Source: Vitis vinifera (lineage: Eukaryota > Streptophyta > Magnoliopsida > Vitales > Vitaceae). From it: a stretch of DNA of 64,000 bases. The stretch's first letter is position 1, and every line of letters begins with the position of its first letter. Position numbers and translations under genes: made by a program. Shown here piece by piece: positions 21,986 to 34,678 of this stretch. The DNA is taken from NCBI RefSeq assembly GCF_030704535.1, contig NC_081817.1:5648001-5712000 (forward strand). Direction: 5' to 3'. Under the pieces are notes generated by a model. The model had not been told where the DNA came from. It did no database searches and saw nothing but the letters and a program-made list of their open reading frames with translations.

Positions 21986-24900
21986 CTCTTATTTATCTTA
22001 ACTTTACAATTTTGAAGATTAAAAAATATTATAAAATTTAAATTTTATGAAATGTAAAAAAAAAAACCAATAAGATGATTGCGATCCATTTGTTCTTATC
22101 ATGTATTTGTCTCTTTTTTTCATAACTTTCCTGAAGTAGAATTCTCTCTATCATAGAAAAACTTATTAAATGCCAAATAAATGAGATGAGCGATGACTAG
22201 ACAAAATGATGGTTGGCACACTCATGCTCCAACAACATCTCATTCATTAGTCATGACACTTCGCTTCCCATCTTCCCCTCTTTAACTTCTCACTTTGTCC
22301 TTTCCAAGTTTACATTTATTAGTCATGACACTTCACTTCCCATCTTTAACTTTTCACTTTGTTTTTTTCAAGTTTTTGCCTCTCCTTAAAGTATGTATGT
22401 AATTAATAGAAATAAGGAATGAAGTCCAATGACTTCTTTCTCAAGTTTTTTTCCACTTCTATATATATATATATCTTTTTAAATTAAAAAAGTTAAATAT
22501 TATTTACTCTCTCACACCTTATTTTTACTATATTTCTTCATATATTTTATTGGCAAATCGAAGATAGATGTCTAGCTTCACCCTAATTTTAACACCTAAA
22601 CAAAGGTTTAAATACTTTAAAACATTTAAAATATTTTCCCAAAAAGTTGTTTATTAAGATTGAAGTCATTTCACATTGGTTAATAGACAAAAAAGGGGAG
22701 TTTCCTTATACCATAAAAGGAGGCTTTCACCCCCTACAATATTCATAAAATAAAAGGGATTGCATTCTTTTGTAAGTTTTTATATTCTCTTATCTTAATT
22801 TAGAGAGAGGTTATAATTTTGTCATCATAGTGGATGTTTTTTCGGTTTCTTGAGTATCATTTCACAACAATATACATTATAGGCTATTAGTTTTAATATG
22901 CATAAAGCAAAAGAAAAAAAATCATACATTGTATTTTGAATAAGTTTTTTTGAGCAAAAAGTTAATAATAAACATATTGTGAAATAAAAAGAGTGTATTT
23001 GTACTTCCAAAAAATTAAAAAATTACAATAATTTCTATTGTCTGATTCGTATGTCCTAACATTGTGCTCTTGTAAAGTTGAATAATTGACAATTTAACGA
23101 TTGATGTCATAAGATAAAATAAAATGTTGATAGTTATACCACACATTTTAATTCAATACCACATAATAAAAATTATCAAAGTGGATGTTCCAATTCATCA
23201 CATACATGGAATGAGATGAATTTGAAAGAACTTAAGATCGGGGGACAATCTTCCAATATCCTTGATAAATGACCTTTTCAAATAAATATTGAATTTTTTT
23301 TTTCTTAAGGCTATACTTGGATCCTAAAAAATTTGAGGGAAAATGCAAATGAAAGAAAATAGAGAGAAAAAGAACCATGAAAGAAAAAAAAATTGAATTT
23401 AAAACCAATAAATTATTTTTATATGTTATTTCGAACTTATTTCACTTATTTTTTATTTTCTATGTAAGATTAAATAATTTTAAAGTACATAAGATTTTAA
23501 CTAAATATAATTATATTTCTTTTCTTTCATATTTTCTATGGTGAAATTAAATATACGAAAATTATTTTCTTTACTTTTTTTATCTTTTTGGAATACTTTT
23601 CAAAAACCATGTAAGAGGTGAATGATTTATGAATGACATATGAACCCTTTGAATAGCCAAACAAGGTCTTAAATGATGTATAAATTCTTGATGTTGGATG
23701 AACTTTTCTAATAGTATTCCAAGTGAATAATGTACAACATTTTGATAATTGTGTAATAAGTGAATGATATATGAACTTAAAATTAGTATAGCATGTAAAA
23801 GATTATTTCAAAATATTTAACATAATTATGATTGTGAATTTATTAATATCCAACTTATTTTTATAGGTGTTATGGATTTAAGTTATTGAACCACTTAATT
23901 GACTGAAAAGTGTAAGCTAGTGCATGATAGTGAGATGACAGTACATATCAAAATAATATGTCACAACTCTAAGAGATAAAAATCTTTTAAAAAATTCCTA
24001 ATGATCTACGAATTAAAATGAATTTGAGACTTAGATTATTCAGTGGAAATAAATAAGACACTTAATCCAGTCCGATAAATTATTTGACAAATCCAAAAAA
24101 AAAGAAAAATTAAGTCAAATTAGTCAATTTATGGATATGCCAATTTTTTATTTTTTATTTTAAATATTGATGGATCAATTAATTTGAAATTTCAATAATT
24201 GAAAAAAAAATGTATTTTTCATTAGATAACAAATAAATATCTATCGAAAATGAATTAAAATTATATTCTACAAACAAATTGTATAAAAAAAATAATTTTC
24301 TATTTTTTTTCAATTAATTCAAAAGTCCATGAATTGAAAAGTACACTAATTAAACAAAAAAATAATCAAGAAGATTTACTTAAATGTTACATAAACTATT
24401 TTCTTTAACAAAATTGTTTTTTTTTTTTCATTTTTAGCAAGGAATTTGAAAGTTGTTATTTAATTATTTGTTTTAAGGTTTGTAACTTACATGGATTTGT
24501 CAAGTAGCTCATAAGGTACTCTTAGGAGTTATTATTTGTGAGCACATGGAGGGATTTAAAAAATAAATAAATAAATAAAATTGGACTTCTATGCCAAAAT
24601 AAATCAAATTTAGGGCATATTCTTTTTTCTTTTTCCAAATTTTGGCCTCAAAACATAATTCTCTCAATTAAATTTATTGGTCCCTCCTAAAGTCGGGAAT
24701 ACTATTTTGTTGACATACTGAAGATGAACAACCAATCATATAGTGTGATATGTGTAGATTCTAAATTTGCCACATAGTACTTTCAATTTGTATCATCATA
24801 GTCCTATTTGTTTATACTTTTATCCAATATTTTAGATTTCATTACACATTATTATTTAATAATCAAGGCGAGAAGGTCGATACTATTTTTCTAATTATGA

Positions 24901-27088
24901 TCCACCTCCAATTAAAATTCAAAAAACATAGTTCATAAATAAAAATGATCATTTTTAACTAAATTTACATTTTGTATTATTATGTTTAATAAGAATTGTA
25001 AAAAAAAGAAGGGTGTTTGAAAGCAATCATGAAAATATCAATTTTGATAGAAATATTTTATGGAAATATGGATATTGATCATAAGAATTTATATAAAAAA
25101 ATTTTAAAAATCACAAAATTAATTAAAAATATGAAACATTTTTATCAACTTTGATAAATGAAAAAAATAATATATTCAATTACTTTTTTAATAAATTAAT
25201 ATAATAATATTGATATCATGAAATAGAGTTTCTATGATTATAGAATAATATTTAATTTAATTTTATACGACATTTGCACAACAAAATTGTTAAATATCTG
25301 CATTTCTTCTTTTGATACCGATTCATCTAAATTATGGATATAATGAATATACTTGATATTATGAATATTTTTATTCTTGCTAGAAAGAAAAAATATTTAT
25401 TTATTTATTTATTTGGTGGAACTACAAATAGCTGGTAAGATGAGTTGATCATAGATTAGGCCATCAAAATTGAAACCTAATTTTAGACTCACACTGACAT
25501 ACATAAGTCCACTGCAAAAACGCTAGCTTTGGAATAAAATTGTACTACAATTTGTAATGGGCTTCTTGCTCCGTCGTGGCATCACTTTCAATTGCGTACG
25601 TAAACGCGTGCAAGAGGCTTCGATGAATGTTCGAGCGCTTACAGTGAATGGGTAGAAGGCGACTAGAGAAAGGGCTGTCAGGTGTAAGCTGAACGTGTCC
25701 TTTACATTTATGAATGAATCTGTCTGTCCGTTGGCTTTACCGATTACCAAACCCAACGGCTCGCATTTACAACCACACCATTATCTTCCTACCACATAAT
25801 TTCTCTTTGAGAATTATATAACATGAAGAGAAATTAATAGTATAAGATACGATGATTTTATATGAAAACCTTAACTTTCTTTTATAATTTTTATAAGAAA
25901 ATCAAATACGAGAAAATCATTTTCTTTAATATTTTTGTCTTTCAGAAAATATTTTTGTCTTTCCCTAATATTTTTCGAAAACCAAACATAGTCTTCAGCA
26001 CTCAACTAGTTTAAAATATAAGTAATTAAAAGAAAACATTTTAGTTCAATTAAAAGACCTAAAGTCCACTTTATGCTACATTTTAATCAAATTATCATTT
26101 CTCGAACCTTTTTAGACTTATTAGTGTCATCCTAGATTGATCAAACAACAATTTTGAGTCTTCAAAGGAAAGTAAGACATAAACAAATAGAATGAACAGA
26201 ATAATATCATCAAGCACTAACACAAACTAATGCCTCCACTCTAGAAATTGTTGCAAAATGCACTTAAACAAATAAACATCTTGTGCAATTAGATAAATAA
26301 TTGTTTCTGTCTAAATACCTTTTTTTTTTTTTTTACTGCAGAATAAGTTGAAAAAAAGTAATTTTCATATTTGAATTTTCAAATAAAATTTTGTACTTAA
26401 AAATAATTTTAAACTATTTTTAAAAATTATTCTCAAAAATGATTTTTTGAGACCTATTTCCCAAAACGCTGCCAAACAGCCACAGAACACCACTGCAAAA
26501 TCTAGATATGGCCCCTGTTATGATATGTTCCGGATGGCTTCACAGATGATGAGGAAAAAAAGGCCCCACGGCCATGCTCAATAATGCTGTGGCAGGGAGG
26601 GATGTGGGGAGATTTGACAGTTTTGTCAGCATTGAAGAAGCTAAACTCTCTTCAATCAAACATTTGTAGAAGAGAGTGAAATGAACCAGGACTGTAAATG
26701 GATCAACATCTTCATATCAGCTAATCAACTAAGCTCAAGCTTCATTTTTAGGCTCTTTCGTAAACCACCCAAGGCTGAGGGGACCCCAGCTTGAGGAAAG
26801 AACTTTTAACAAAGCAATGAACTGATTTACAAACTGGATTGATTGAGCACAAGAAAAAGTTCTCTAACTACAAAGAAATGAGACATGCTTGAACAGGCAA
26901 GTTGAGCTTGATCCAAGAAGAAGAAGAAGAAGAAGAAGAAGAAGAGAACCGAACATGATGAGAATATTATGGAGTTTATTTAACTTAACTATGTATGGTC
27001 TCTGTTATTTACTCTGTAAATCTTGTTTGCACAAGGATGGCTTTTACCACGCCCCATAGTCCTTCCCAAAACAAGTACAGTATCAGTT
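21986..27088. other. Gene desert, AT-rich
   Basis: No gene is supported. 22190-22390 contains short repeated phrases (ATTAGTCATGACACTTC twice, about 65 bp apart). 23300-23610 opens with AAGGCTATACTTGGATCC and looks like a relative of the 2.5-kb MITE. 25440-25790 is a higher-GC island with a 77-codon minus-strand frame of no recognisable domain. 26915-26945 is an (AAG)n microsatellite. Confidence 0.5.
26915..26945. repeat. (AAG)n microsatellite
   Basis: Ten AAG/GAA repeats, just downstream of the last coding exon of the small Cys-rich-tail gene and probably in its 3' UTR. Confidence 0.85.
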
Positions 27089-30000
27089 CTATTCTTCATC
27101 AACACAAGCTGAAAATAGGTAGGAAGAATGTTATCAGCATGCATGACTAGCAATTTCAAATTTCAATGCCCTCAATATGTCAAATGCAGAATCTTCATTA
27201 ATTTTGATACTGAGGACAACCCAATCCATTATTCAGCTTGAAAATGCTTGTTAAAAATCATACAGGCATGCATGACTAAAAGATGAAAACATGAGCATGA
27301 ATAATTAAAACAAAAGACATTTTAGCAATGTCAATCCCATCCAAGGGAACCCAATTATAGACTAATTAAAGCACGTTTGATGCAGCTCTAGCTTCCAACA
27401 AGGTCTGTTTTTCTACTTAACAAAGTTTTAACTTCTGAAACCTCTTCTTTTAAGCTCTTATGCAGAAGGATCTCACTTCAAAACTTTACTGAAAAGAGCT
27501 TTAAGCCACTTCAAAAATTCTTTAACAAGTAATCAAATAATCGTAAAGCTCTTTAAACAGTCTCAAATGGCTTTTAGCCACTCAAAAAGCTGCACAAGCA
27601 AAGCCTTATAGTACTGTGTAGAAACCTATAATCCATATACAGAAAAATGTACAAGAACTTAACACCCAACTGGCAACTGTTAGAAAACTCAAGTCTTCAT
27701 GACATTTCACATGGAAAACTGAGATTCATTTCAAGCAAAACCCAATTTAATCATGTATCTTTTCTGTAAGATAATATTTTTTTTGTACTACAACAATGGT
27801 GACAGAGAATTTAGAATCCAAAAATTGCAAAATGTTTAAAAATATAAATCAAAAAAGAAAATTGATGCATTTTAACAAACAAAAAAAATTGTCTGCCCTA
27901 CAAAATAGAACCTCTCAAATCCAGAAACTAATTCTTCCATAGATGTGAAAAGTTATGGTATCTTCAAATATAATCAGGATTAGCACGAAGCTAGTTAGGC
28001 TTTGTGGAAACTTAAATACATATACCTGCCCATCATTTGATTTTTCTCTCAATATTATGGCTTTTAATAAAATAATATATAAGAGATGCAAAACATTAGA
28101 ACTCTACATCCAAAAACTTTCTGAAACTAAAAATAGAAAGGACATCATCCAGGAAGGCATAATCTAAACCATCAACTCTTGCCAACAGAAGATATGAATG
28201 CCTGTATCAACTGTTACCTCATTCCAAAGTGGATTAATTCCTAGCTGATGAAGTGCCAGTAGCAAGGTCAGCAGCCTTTTGGGGAATCATGTATTGGCAA
28301 CTGAGAGGATTAATAAATACACCAACACAGACACCAACATTCTTTGAAACCATGCCTCAGTACCAAAATCTCCACCTCCTTCAGGATCAATACAATCCAT
28401 GACCAGCATTTCACTTGAATTCCATCCATTAGATCGATTGGTGGCTGAATTCATATATCAGTTCTCTATCACAATTTTAGTTTAACCCCTTACTCTACTA
28501 AATATAAATAATCTTTTCAAGATTCACAGCCTTAAAGCAACAAAATTATCCATACTGAGAATCCTTCACAACCACTGTCACATCCTTCATCTCCCACAAC
28601 TTCAAACTTTTGTTAAGGACTACCATTCAGATCATCCACAAGTATACCATGCCTCAAGCAAGCAAACCACAATCTCTTGACATTGTACAAATAACTTAAG
28701 CAAAATTGTAAATTTTAATCAGTAATTTTCTTCTTATTTGAAAATAAGAAACATCTATCTTATTTATCCTGCAGGTTCCTATTTCTCTATCTTTAGCAAA
28801 TTTGAATTTTCCATGCCTTGGGGAAAAGAGAATATATTCTGTTCCCCATGAAAACTGAAATCGTCAACATAAATTTAGGGGAAGATACAAAAAAGAAGGC
28901 TTCATGGAATTGCACTTGCAAACCAGTACTCTCATCCCAACAAAGTGCAGCCTAAGGAAACTGGAAAGTTTTCAGCTTAACACAAAATTTTGCAAAATCC
29001 AATCAGGAATGCTTCTGAAATCAATCCTCTACAATCCCATAGATCTAGGAAAGTTAGATACTTATAGGGCCTTCTCTCTCAAGCTCCTTAAGGCAATTAA
29101 TTTTGGAAATCATCTCCATACCTGATGAATGGATCTTCTGGATATTAAAATTTCTCCTTGAACTTCTAATATCCCACTCAGCCCCTCTCTTCTATCTGCT
29201 CAGTGGGACATAAATTTGATAACAATTTTCTTCTCTGACAAGGACAGCCATCTCCTTGGCTCCCGTTTAAGATTCTCTCTCATCCTAAAAAACCAATACA
29301 AAATTTGTATATCCAAAATGCTGCATAGCGCAGACACCCAAAAAATCTGTAGGTACAATACAGATGGTGTTATATGAGGCAAAAATTTACAAGTTCCAAA
29401 GTTAATAAGGAAAACCAAACAAGTAATGTAAACAAGAAGGCAGATGATTGCCAAAAGTACGCTATTTGGTCATCCCAGTGTGCTGCAGTTCATTAACTAG
29501 CATTCAATGGGTTTAGAATTTAACTATTTGTCTATTTAATGGCTGCATAAATACTTTGTAGGCACATAAATATACTGTGGAAGCTAGATTGCTCCATATA
29601 ACAACCAGATTCTATTCTGCAACATTAGTAAATGACACGACCAACAAGAGAACTTCTTTTTCTCCTCATCTTTACACCCTTATTTTCCTTGTCGTATACG
29701 TTTGTCAGTAAATTCACTGATCCAGATTATGTTAAACTACCACCAAAACATTTGGCAATTAATTTGCAAATTAAAATATATCCTCACACATAATTTTGGG
29801 CAACAAAGGAAAATTCTGTATGTCCACCTCTCTCTGTCAACAATTGATCACATTTCCACATATGGATTTTTTTCACATCTTGCAAACCAAATTCACCAAC
29901 TTGCATTAATTTGAGCAAGCCCAACTCAAAACCAACCTTCCAAGGCCAACTTTTTACTCCTCATAGAGGCTGTTATTCTCTAATTCTATAATTAAAAGGT

Positions 30001-30658
30001 CAGTTTTCCCATTAGTATCATGCCAGCCTAGAATGGTCCTGTACTATCAACAACCACTTTAATCCATCTCCAGTTATAATTGACCTTCTGGCAGGCAGTG
30101 ACTTCTTCAATAAAGTACTAACAACGTTTCAATTTGCTGCTGCTATTATTCTCCTCAAGAAACATCATCAAATTTGGTCCTCCCACTAAAGTTTAAAACT
30201 ACCAAATATTCATACCACCTATAAATAACTAGTTAAAGAGCTCAGGATTTTTACAATTGTATCTCTTCCTCAACCTCCCCTTACAAAGCATCAAAATCAA
30301 CCAAAAACATACACACAAATAAAAACCAAATATAAGGAAACCCCATCTGAGAAAAAAGAAAAATCCAACAAAACCACCAAAAAAAAAAAAAAGCACAAAC
30401 AGAGGAAGTGGGGTTACCTCCACAGCAGAAACAACAGTAACAGCAAGAAAGAATGATCAGGAGGTCTCTGCAACAGGCAAGAGTTCCATGCTGTTCAATC
30501 GGAGCACTCACATCGTTAGAGCCTCCTTCTTCAGTATTCAGAAGTTTCTTCTTATTAGTTGGAGACTCGTTTTCCATTCTTTTGAGGTTCCATTCCAGTT
30601 TCTTAAGGTAATCAAACTTGAACGACTCTCTGATCCTCAAGGATGGCCATAGATGCAT
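27089..30658 (-). CDS. Small Cys-rich-tail protein, two coding exons
   Basis: Exon 1 (30418-30658) encodes 80 residues and ends in donor GGAG|GTAACC. The best-fitting second exon is only 20 nt (27089-27108) after acceptor TTTTCAG and completes the product as 86 residues ending GACVDEE. The N-terminus reads MHLWPSLRIRESFK, then DYLKKLEWNLKRM, a basic amphipathic region. The middle (about 30-60) is polar. The C-terminus is a hydrophobic, Cys-packed segment: ACCRDLLIIL then SCCYCCFCCG, with nine cysteines in about 20 residues, followed by the acidic end. This resembles the layout of plant CYSTM-like tail-anchored or palmitoylated small proteins, although I cannot name the family. Reading through the donor instead gives a low-complexity Phe-rich tail, which is unlikely. 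Exon 1 is well supported; exon 2 is inference from splice signals and the sensible tail. Confidence 0.65.
27109..30417. other. 3.3-kb intron of the small Cys-rich-tail gene
   Basis: No other gene or clear transposon was recognised here. Several open frames (for example 28904-29125 and 29200-29454) are short, lack domains and are treated as chance. Confidence 0.5.
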
Positions 30659-31646
30659 CTCTCTCTTCCTATACCAAAAAAAAAAAAAAAAACCCACTAA
30701 TAACTACAGAAATCAGACCTTGTTAGGGTTCTAAGGTTGCTGTGAGTTCGCCCAGACTTCCAACGAGGAGAGGATTAGCTAACGACGTCGTCTTAACGTC
30801 CTCTGTTCCGATGGAACTGTTGAGTGTAAATTTAAAATTGAGAGCGACTAAAAGGAATGAAATCTTTTCCGATTTGAAAAATTAAGCCTTCACCTTTTTC
30901 AACCTAAAAAATACCTATTTTAACAAAAGTGCCCTCGTATTTTTCTTGCAAAAGTAACCATTTTTTTTAAAACATACATGTAAATAATAAAAATGTTGAA
31001 GGGTATTTATATCAAAAATGAGTTACTCTTTAAGTTCAAAAATTGGGAAGGTTAGTTTTACAAATTTGGATGTTTTTGATCCTTTTTCATCCATTAATCC
31101 TTTAAAATTTGACTTGCTTACTACGTTGGCGTAAGCGAGGTGTAAAGCTGTCTGGGCTGGGCCTGGGCCGAATCAATTTTGGAGTTCCAACCTTTCTGGG
31201 TTTGTGGGTCCCAGAATGGTCCACGCCACAGAAACTGGGCTTAAACTACTCGGCCAGTTTTACAGGTCCATAACAAAGGTAATAAACTGTAAAGCTCTGC
31301 ACTTACAATTTCTTTTTCTCTGGAAAATCCCTTTTGCTATGTTTCCTCCTTATTATTTTACTTTTAGATGAAGGAAGTTTCTGTATGAGTTGTGATTTGT
31401 GTATATGTATGCAATCACCTACAAAAGAGTAATCAAAATCCAGGAAAGAAAACAAGATGAAGTGAGGAAGCCCATGATTCAAACCATTTACATTCATCAC
31501 CTCAAACATTGGCTAAATATCACAACCAACAATCAATCCCAAGAACAAGGCCTAGAGTTCTCACTGCAACTCATTATGTGTATGTATGGTAATTCCTTTC
31601 ATGCCAACAAACCCCTCTAGTGAATAGACTCGCAACATGCATGGAA
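30659..31646. other. Promoter region of the Cys-rich-tail gene and spacer
   Basis: An A-run at about 30670-30690 lies immediately upstream of the start codon. 30720-30850 is of normal complexity and probably contains the transcription start and proximal promoter. No gene in the rest. Confidence 0.45.
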
Positions 31647-31799
31647 TCATAAAAGGGTTAGCATATCTGGATGCCAGATGCCAAGCTCCATGGGGTCTTG
31701 ATACCTGAAACCAACGCCCAGCACCGGAATCAGGTGGGTGGTTGTGAGAAGAGAAAGAGATGAGAGGAAGAGGAGGAAGAGGGTGGTAATAGGTGCCAT
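31647..31799 (-). CDS. Possible small secreted peptide (50 residues)
   Basis: A 51-codon open frame, too short for routine ORF calling. It opens MAPITTLFLLFLSSLSLL, a textbook signal peptide (Met, short polar start, 14-residue hydrophobic core), with a possible cleavage around residues 20-28, and leaves a mature peptide including VGFRYQDPMELG and IWHPDM. No known hormone signature (CLE, CEP, IDA, PSK or RALF) is visible. A donor-like CAG|GTATCA inside the frame, after GVGF, could instead splice to an unseen exon. A longer overlapping frame on the same strand has no signal and biased composition. Confidence 0.3.
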   Translation of the reverse strand: MAPITTLFLLFLSSLSLLTTTHLIPVLGVGFRYQDPMELGIWHPDMLTLL

Positions 31800-34678
31800 C
31801 TTGATGAGAGTGAATGGATATGGTACTTGGACGATTGTTCATTGTCATTGAGTCCCCTTTATTAGGCCTGAGGAAGCGGTTGTTGCTTGAGTATGAAGTA
31901 TTGTGTTACCAATGCTGTGGGCAACATGATTAAAAGTGCTTCTACCATTGCTTATTCTAATTGGAAAAATGATGTCTGGTAAACTGGTGAGTGACTGGCA
32001 GTTTCAAAGAAAAAAAAGGGTCTAGGATTAGGTGCTGTGATCAGAAAAGCATTTTGTGTACATATACACACCCTTCAATCCTGAACCCGGAAAGGCAATT
32101 GTATTAACACAACACCAGGGCCAAATGACTGGAGATGTAACATGAGGAGTAGGCAAAGCCGCAAAGGTATGCTGTCAGTTACTTTCAAATTGTCATTTCT
32201 TTAAGCTTTAGAAGTGGAGTGATAATGGTTTACAAGGGAAGTGGAGGTAATGAGTGCCTTGAAATCTACTTAGTATCTTGCGTGTGTAATTCAACAATGC
32301 CTTGGTTGGCATGTAACAAAGGACTTATTTTCAATAAGGCAATGTTTGGTTTTTCTGATAGTTACACTTTGAATAGGGGATAAGGGAATTTTGAGAGATT
32401 GGGCTGAGCTTGTTTTATATTCAATTCCCCATAATTAACTCTCCATTGATCTCCACTCCAAAGAAAAATCTGTTCTGTATCCAAACTGCTGAACACCATT
32501 TTCAAAATTCATCCCTGAGAGGACTAGCATTTTCTTATGGAGCTCTACCACATGGTGAACTCCTCTGAGCTAGGCTAGAAAATGGAAAATGACAAAAATT
32601 GGGAGGGGAGATGCATGTGCTGATCACAGATAATGAAGGAGTCCATCAGTGAACAAATGGGATAGCAGCAGTGACTGACATATATTGGCACTGGGTGAGG
32701 TCTGAGGTCTGAGGACTCAGGACTGAGAACCATTCATGCCATACAAAAACTGAAACTTTCACTTTCTTATGGGTTGTCCTCAGCCATTTTTCACATTTTT
32801 TTCTCAGATGTTTGCATCCTGTTTTCCAAATGAGCATCCATTCTGTTTGTCCCAGCCATTGAAAGCTTCTTTTGTGGGTTCATTTCTCCCTTTCTTTCCA
32901 TATATGATTAAAATGAGTGGATATTTTGATGGTAAACGCCCTGCTACCATCTGGCAGGATGATCAGAGAGTAACATGCACAAGTCACATGAACTATGTGC
33001 TACTTTTTAGGCAGTGGTCCATCTCATGTTTGGACTCATTCACCTACTTGGGAGTTGGGATGGATTTTTCTAGGTTAATCCTTGCCTCATGGCCATCACT
33101 TTAAAAGTGTTTTTTCATTTTTATTTTTTTTCAAAATTTTGTTGCCTTAAAATGGCAAAAAAATTCCAAATATTGGCAGAATCCATGTGAAGATTGCCTT
33201 GGATTTTATTTTCTTGACAAAGAAGCAACAGCAACCCACCCTCCCAAAGCCAATGGGGTCTAAAGCCAAAAGTGCATCGCCCCTAGGGTTTGGCAGTACC
33301 TACTCTTAAAGCTTAAACCAAAATTTCTAAAGAGTAATCAAGGCAGACTAGGATAAGGTTGGTCATGTCATTGAGCATGATTTTGATGTACATAAGCAAG
33401 AACATACCACAATGTCCATGTGGCCAGTGGCCACAGAGTACTAGAATGGAAAGGGAGTGTTCAATTTGATATTATTTGACCAAAAAAGTTGTTTTGATTC
33501 AAAATTCAATTTCATTGGCCTGCATTTTGTAATTTTCTTCAACCTTAATTTCTTGGTATTAGTATCTAGAATAGGAAAATTTCACTAAACCCTATTTAGA
33601 AGAGGAGATAAAAGACTAGAATGAACAAATATTCTAAAGGGTGTCCAAATTTGATATCATTTGATCAAAGAAAAAGTTATTTTTGAACAGGAGAATGTAT
33701 GTTAAATGGTCCAAACTTGAAAAAAAAAATTAAAAAAAAACCAGGAAAATAACAACTAATATTTGAACTAGTGGCTACAAAGAGACAAGAGGAAATATCT
33801 GAGCGAGATTCGCAAGGACATGGTTAGAAAGAGTCCATGCTTTGGAAATTTGGATTGGATTATTACCATGGCAGCAGTACAGAGAGGAAATTGGATTTGG
33901 AATTTTGCAGAGAGAGGATGAATTTGGTTTGGTATATTGAAGAGGGGGAGAAGAAAGTTGCCCACTTGCCCCAATAAGAAAAAATGAATGCCCTGTGGAC
34001 TAGGGACAAAGGGTTGAATTTTGTGGCTCAACCAACCCCACATAAATTTTACTTTGCTCATCTTTGTATTGAATTTTTGGCAACTTCATCTTCCAGTGCT
34101 CTCCAATAATGCAAGCAAATTCAGAAGAGGTTCATTTTTCTGTCCTCTTCTAATAATGCAGAAGTAATTCACCTTCTATGGTAACTGCTAAATTCTAAGT
34201 CAGACAATTTAATTATGCTCCATAATGGCCACAGTGGGTATCTGAGAAAAGCAAAGAAAGGGAAGCAGTTGAAGTTAGACTAGAATCTACGGCAGTGGAT
34301 GGAGTTGGCTGAGGAGAGATTTTGTGATGAAATTGTAAATGAAATAGCAGGAAATAAATAAAAAAAAAAACAAAATAAAGCCCTTTACTTCCAACAAGAC
34401 AAAGCCACAACACAGAATTTTGTTCAAGCATAAGCAAACAATGAAAGAGAAAACTAGGAAAAGATAAGCATGAAGTGGATTAAAAGAAAAGTGCTTAAGG
34501 GAGGAATACAAAAAGCTTCCTATTTCCATAGAGATGGTATCTACAATTTCATGCCCTCATACATATCAATAACAACCTCCATAATTATTCTTCCAATTCC
34601 GATCACTTCTCCTCCTTCCAAATTCTTTTTCTTCACCCCCAAAAACAGTGGAAGAAGGTATCAAAATGGCTCTGCAAA
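31800..34678. other. Spacer downstream of the PIP2 gene
   Basis: No gene is supported. The right end (about 34300-34678) should be the 3' UTR of PIP2. Around 33450-33510 and 33630-33690 a diverged phrase (GTGTTCAATTTGATATTATTTGA and GTCCAAATTTGATATCATTTGA) is repeated about 185 bp apart. The open frame at 32769-33104 has no domain. Confidence 0.45.

Noticed and set aside
25523..25756. 77-codon minus-strand frame in a higher-GC island
   Set aside because: No signal, domain or neighbouring exon; the composition is not convincingly coding.
32769..33104. 111-codon plus-strand frame downstream of PIP2
   Set aside because: Phe-rich, without domain or conserved motif, overlapped by an equally poor minus-strand frame; treated as chance.
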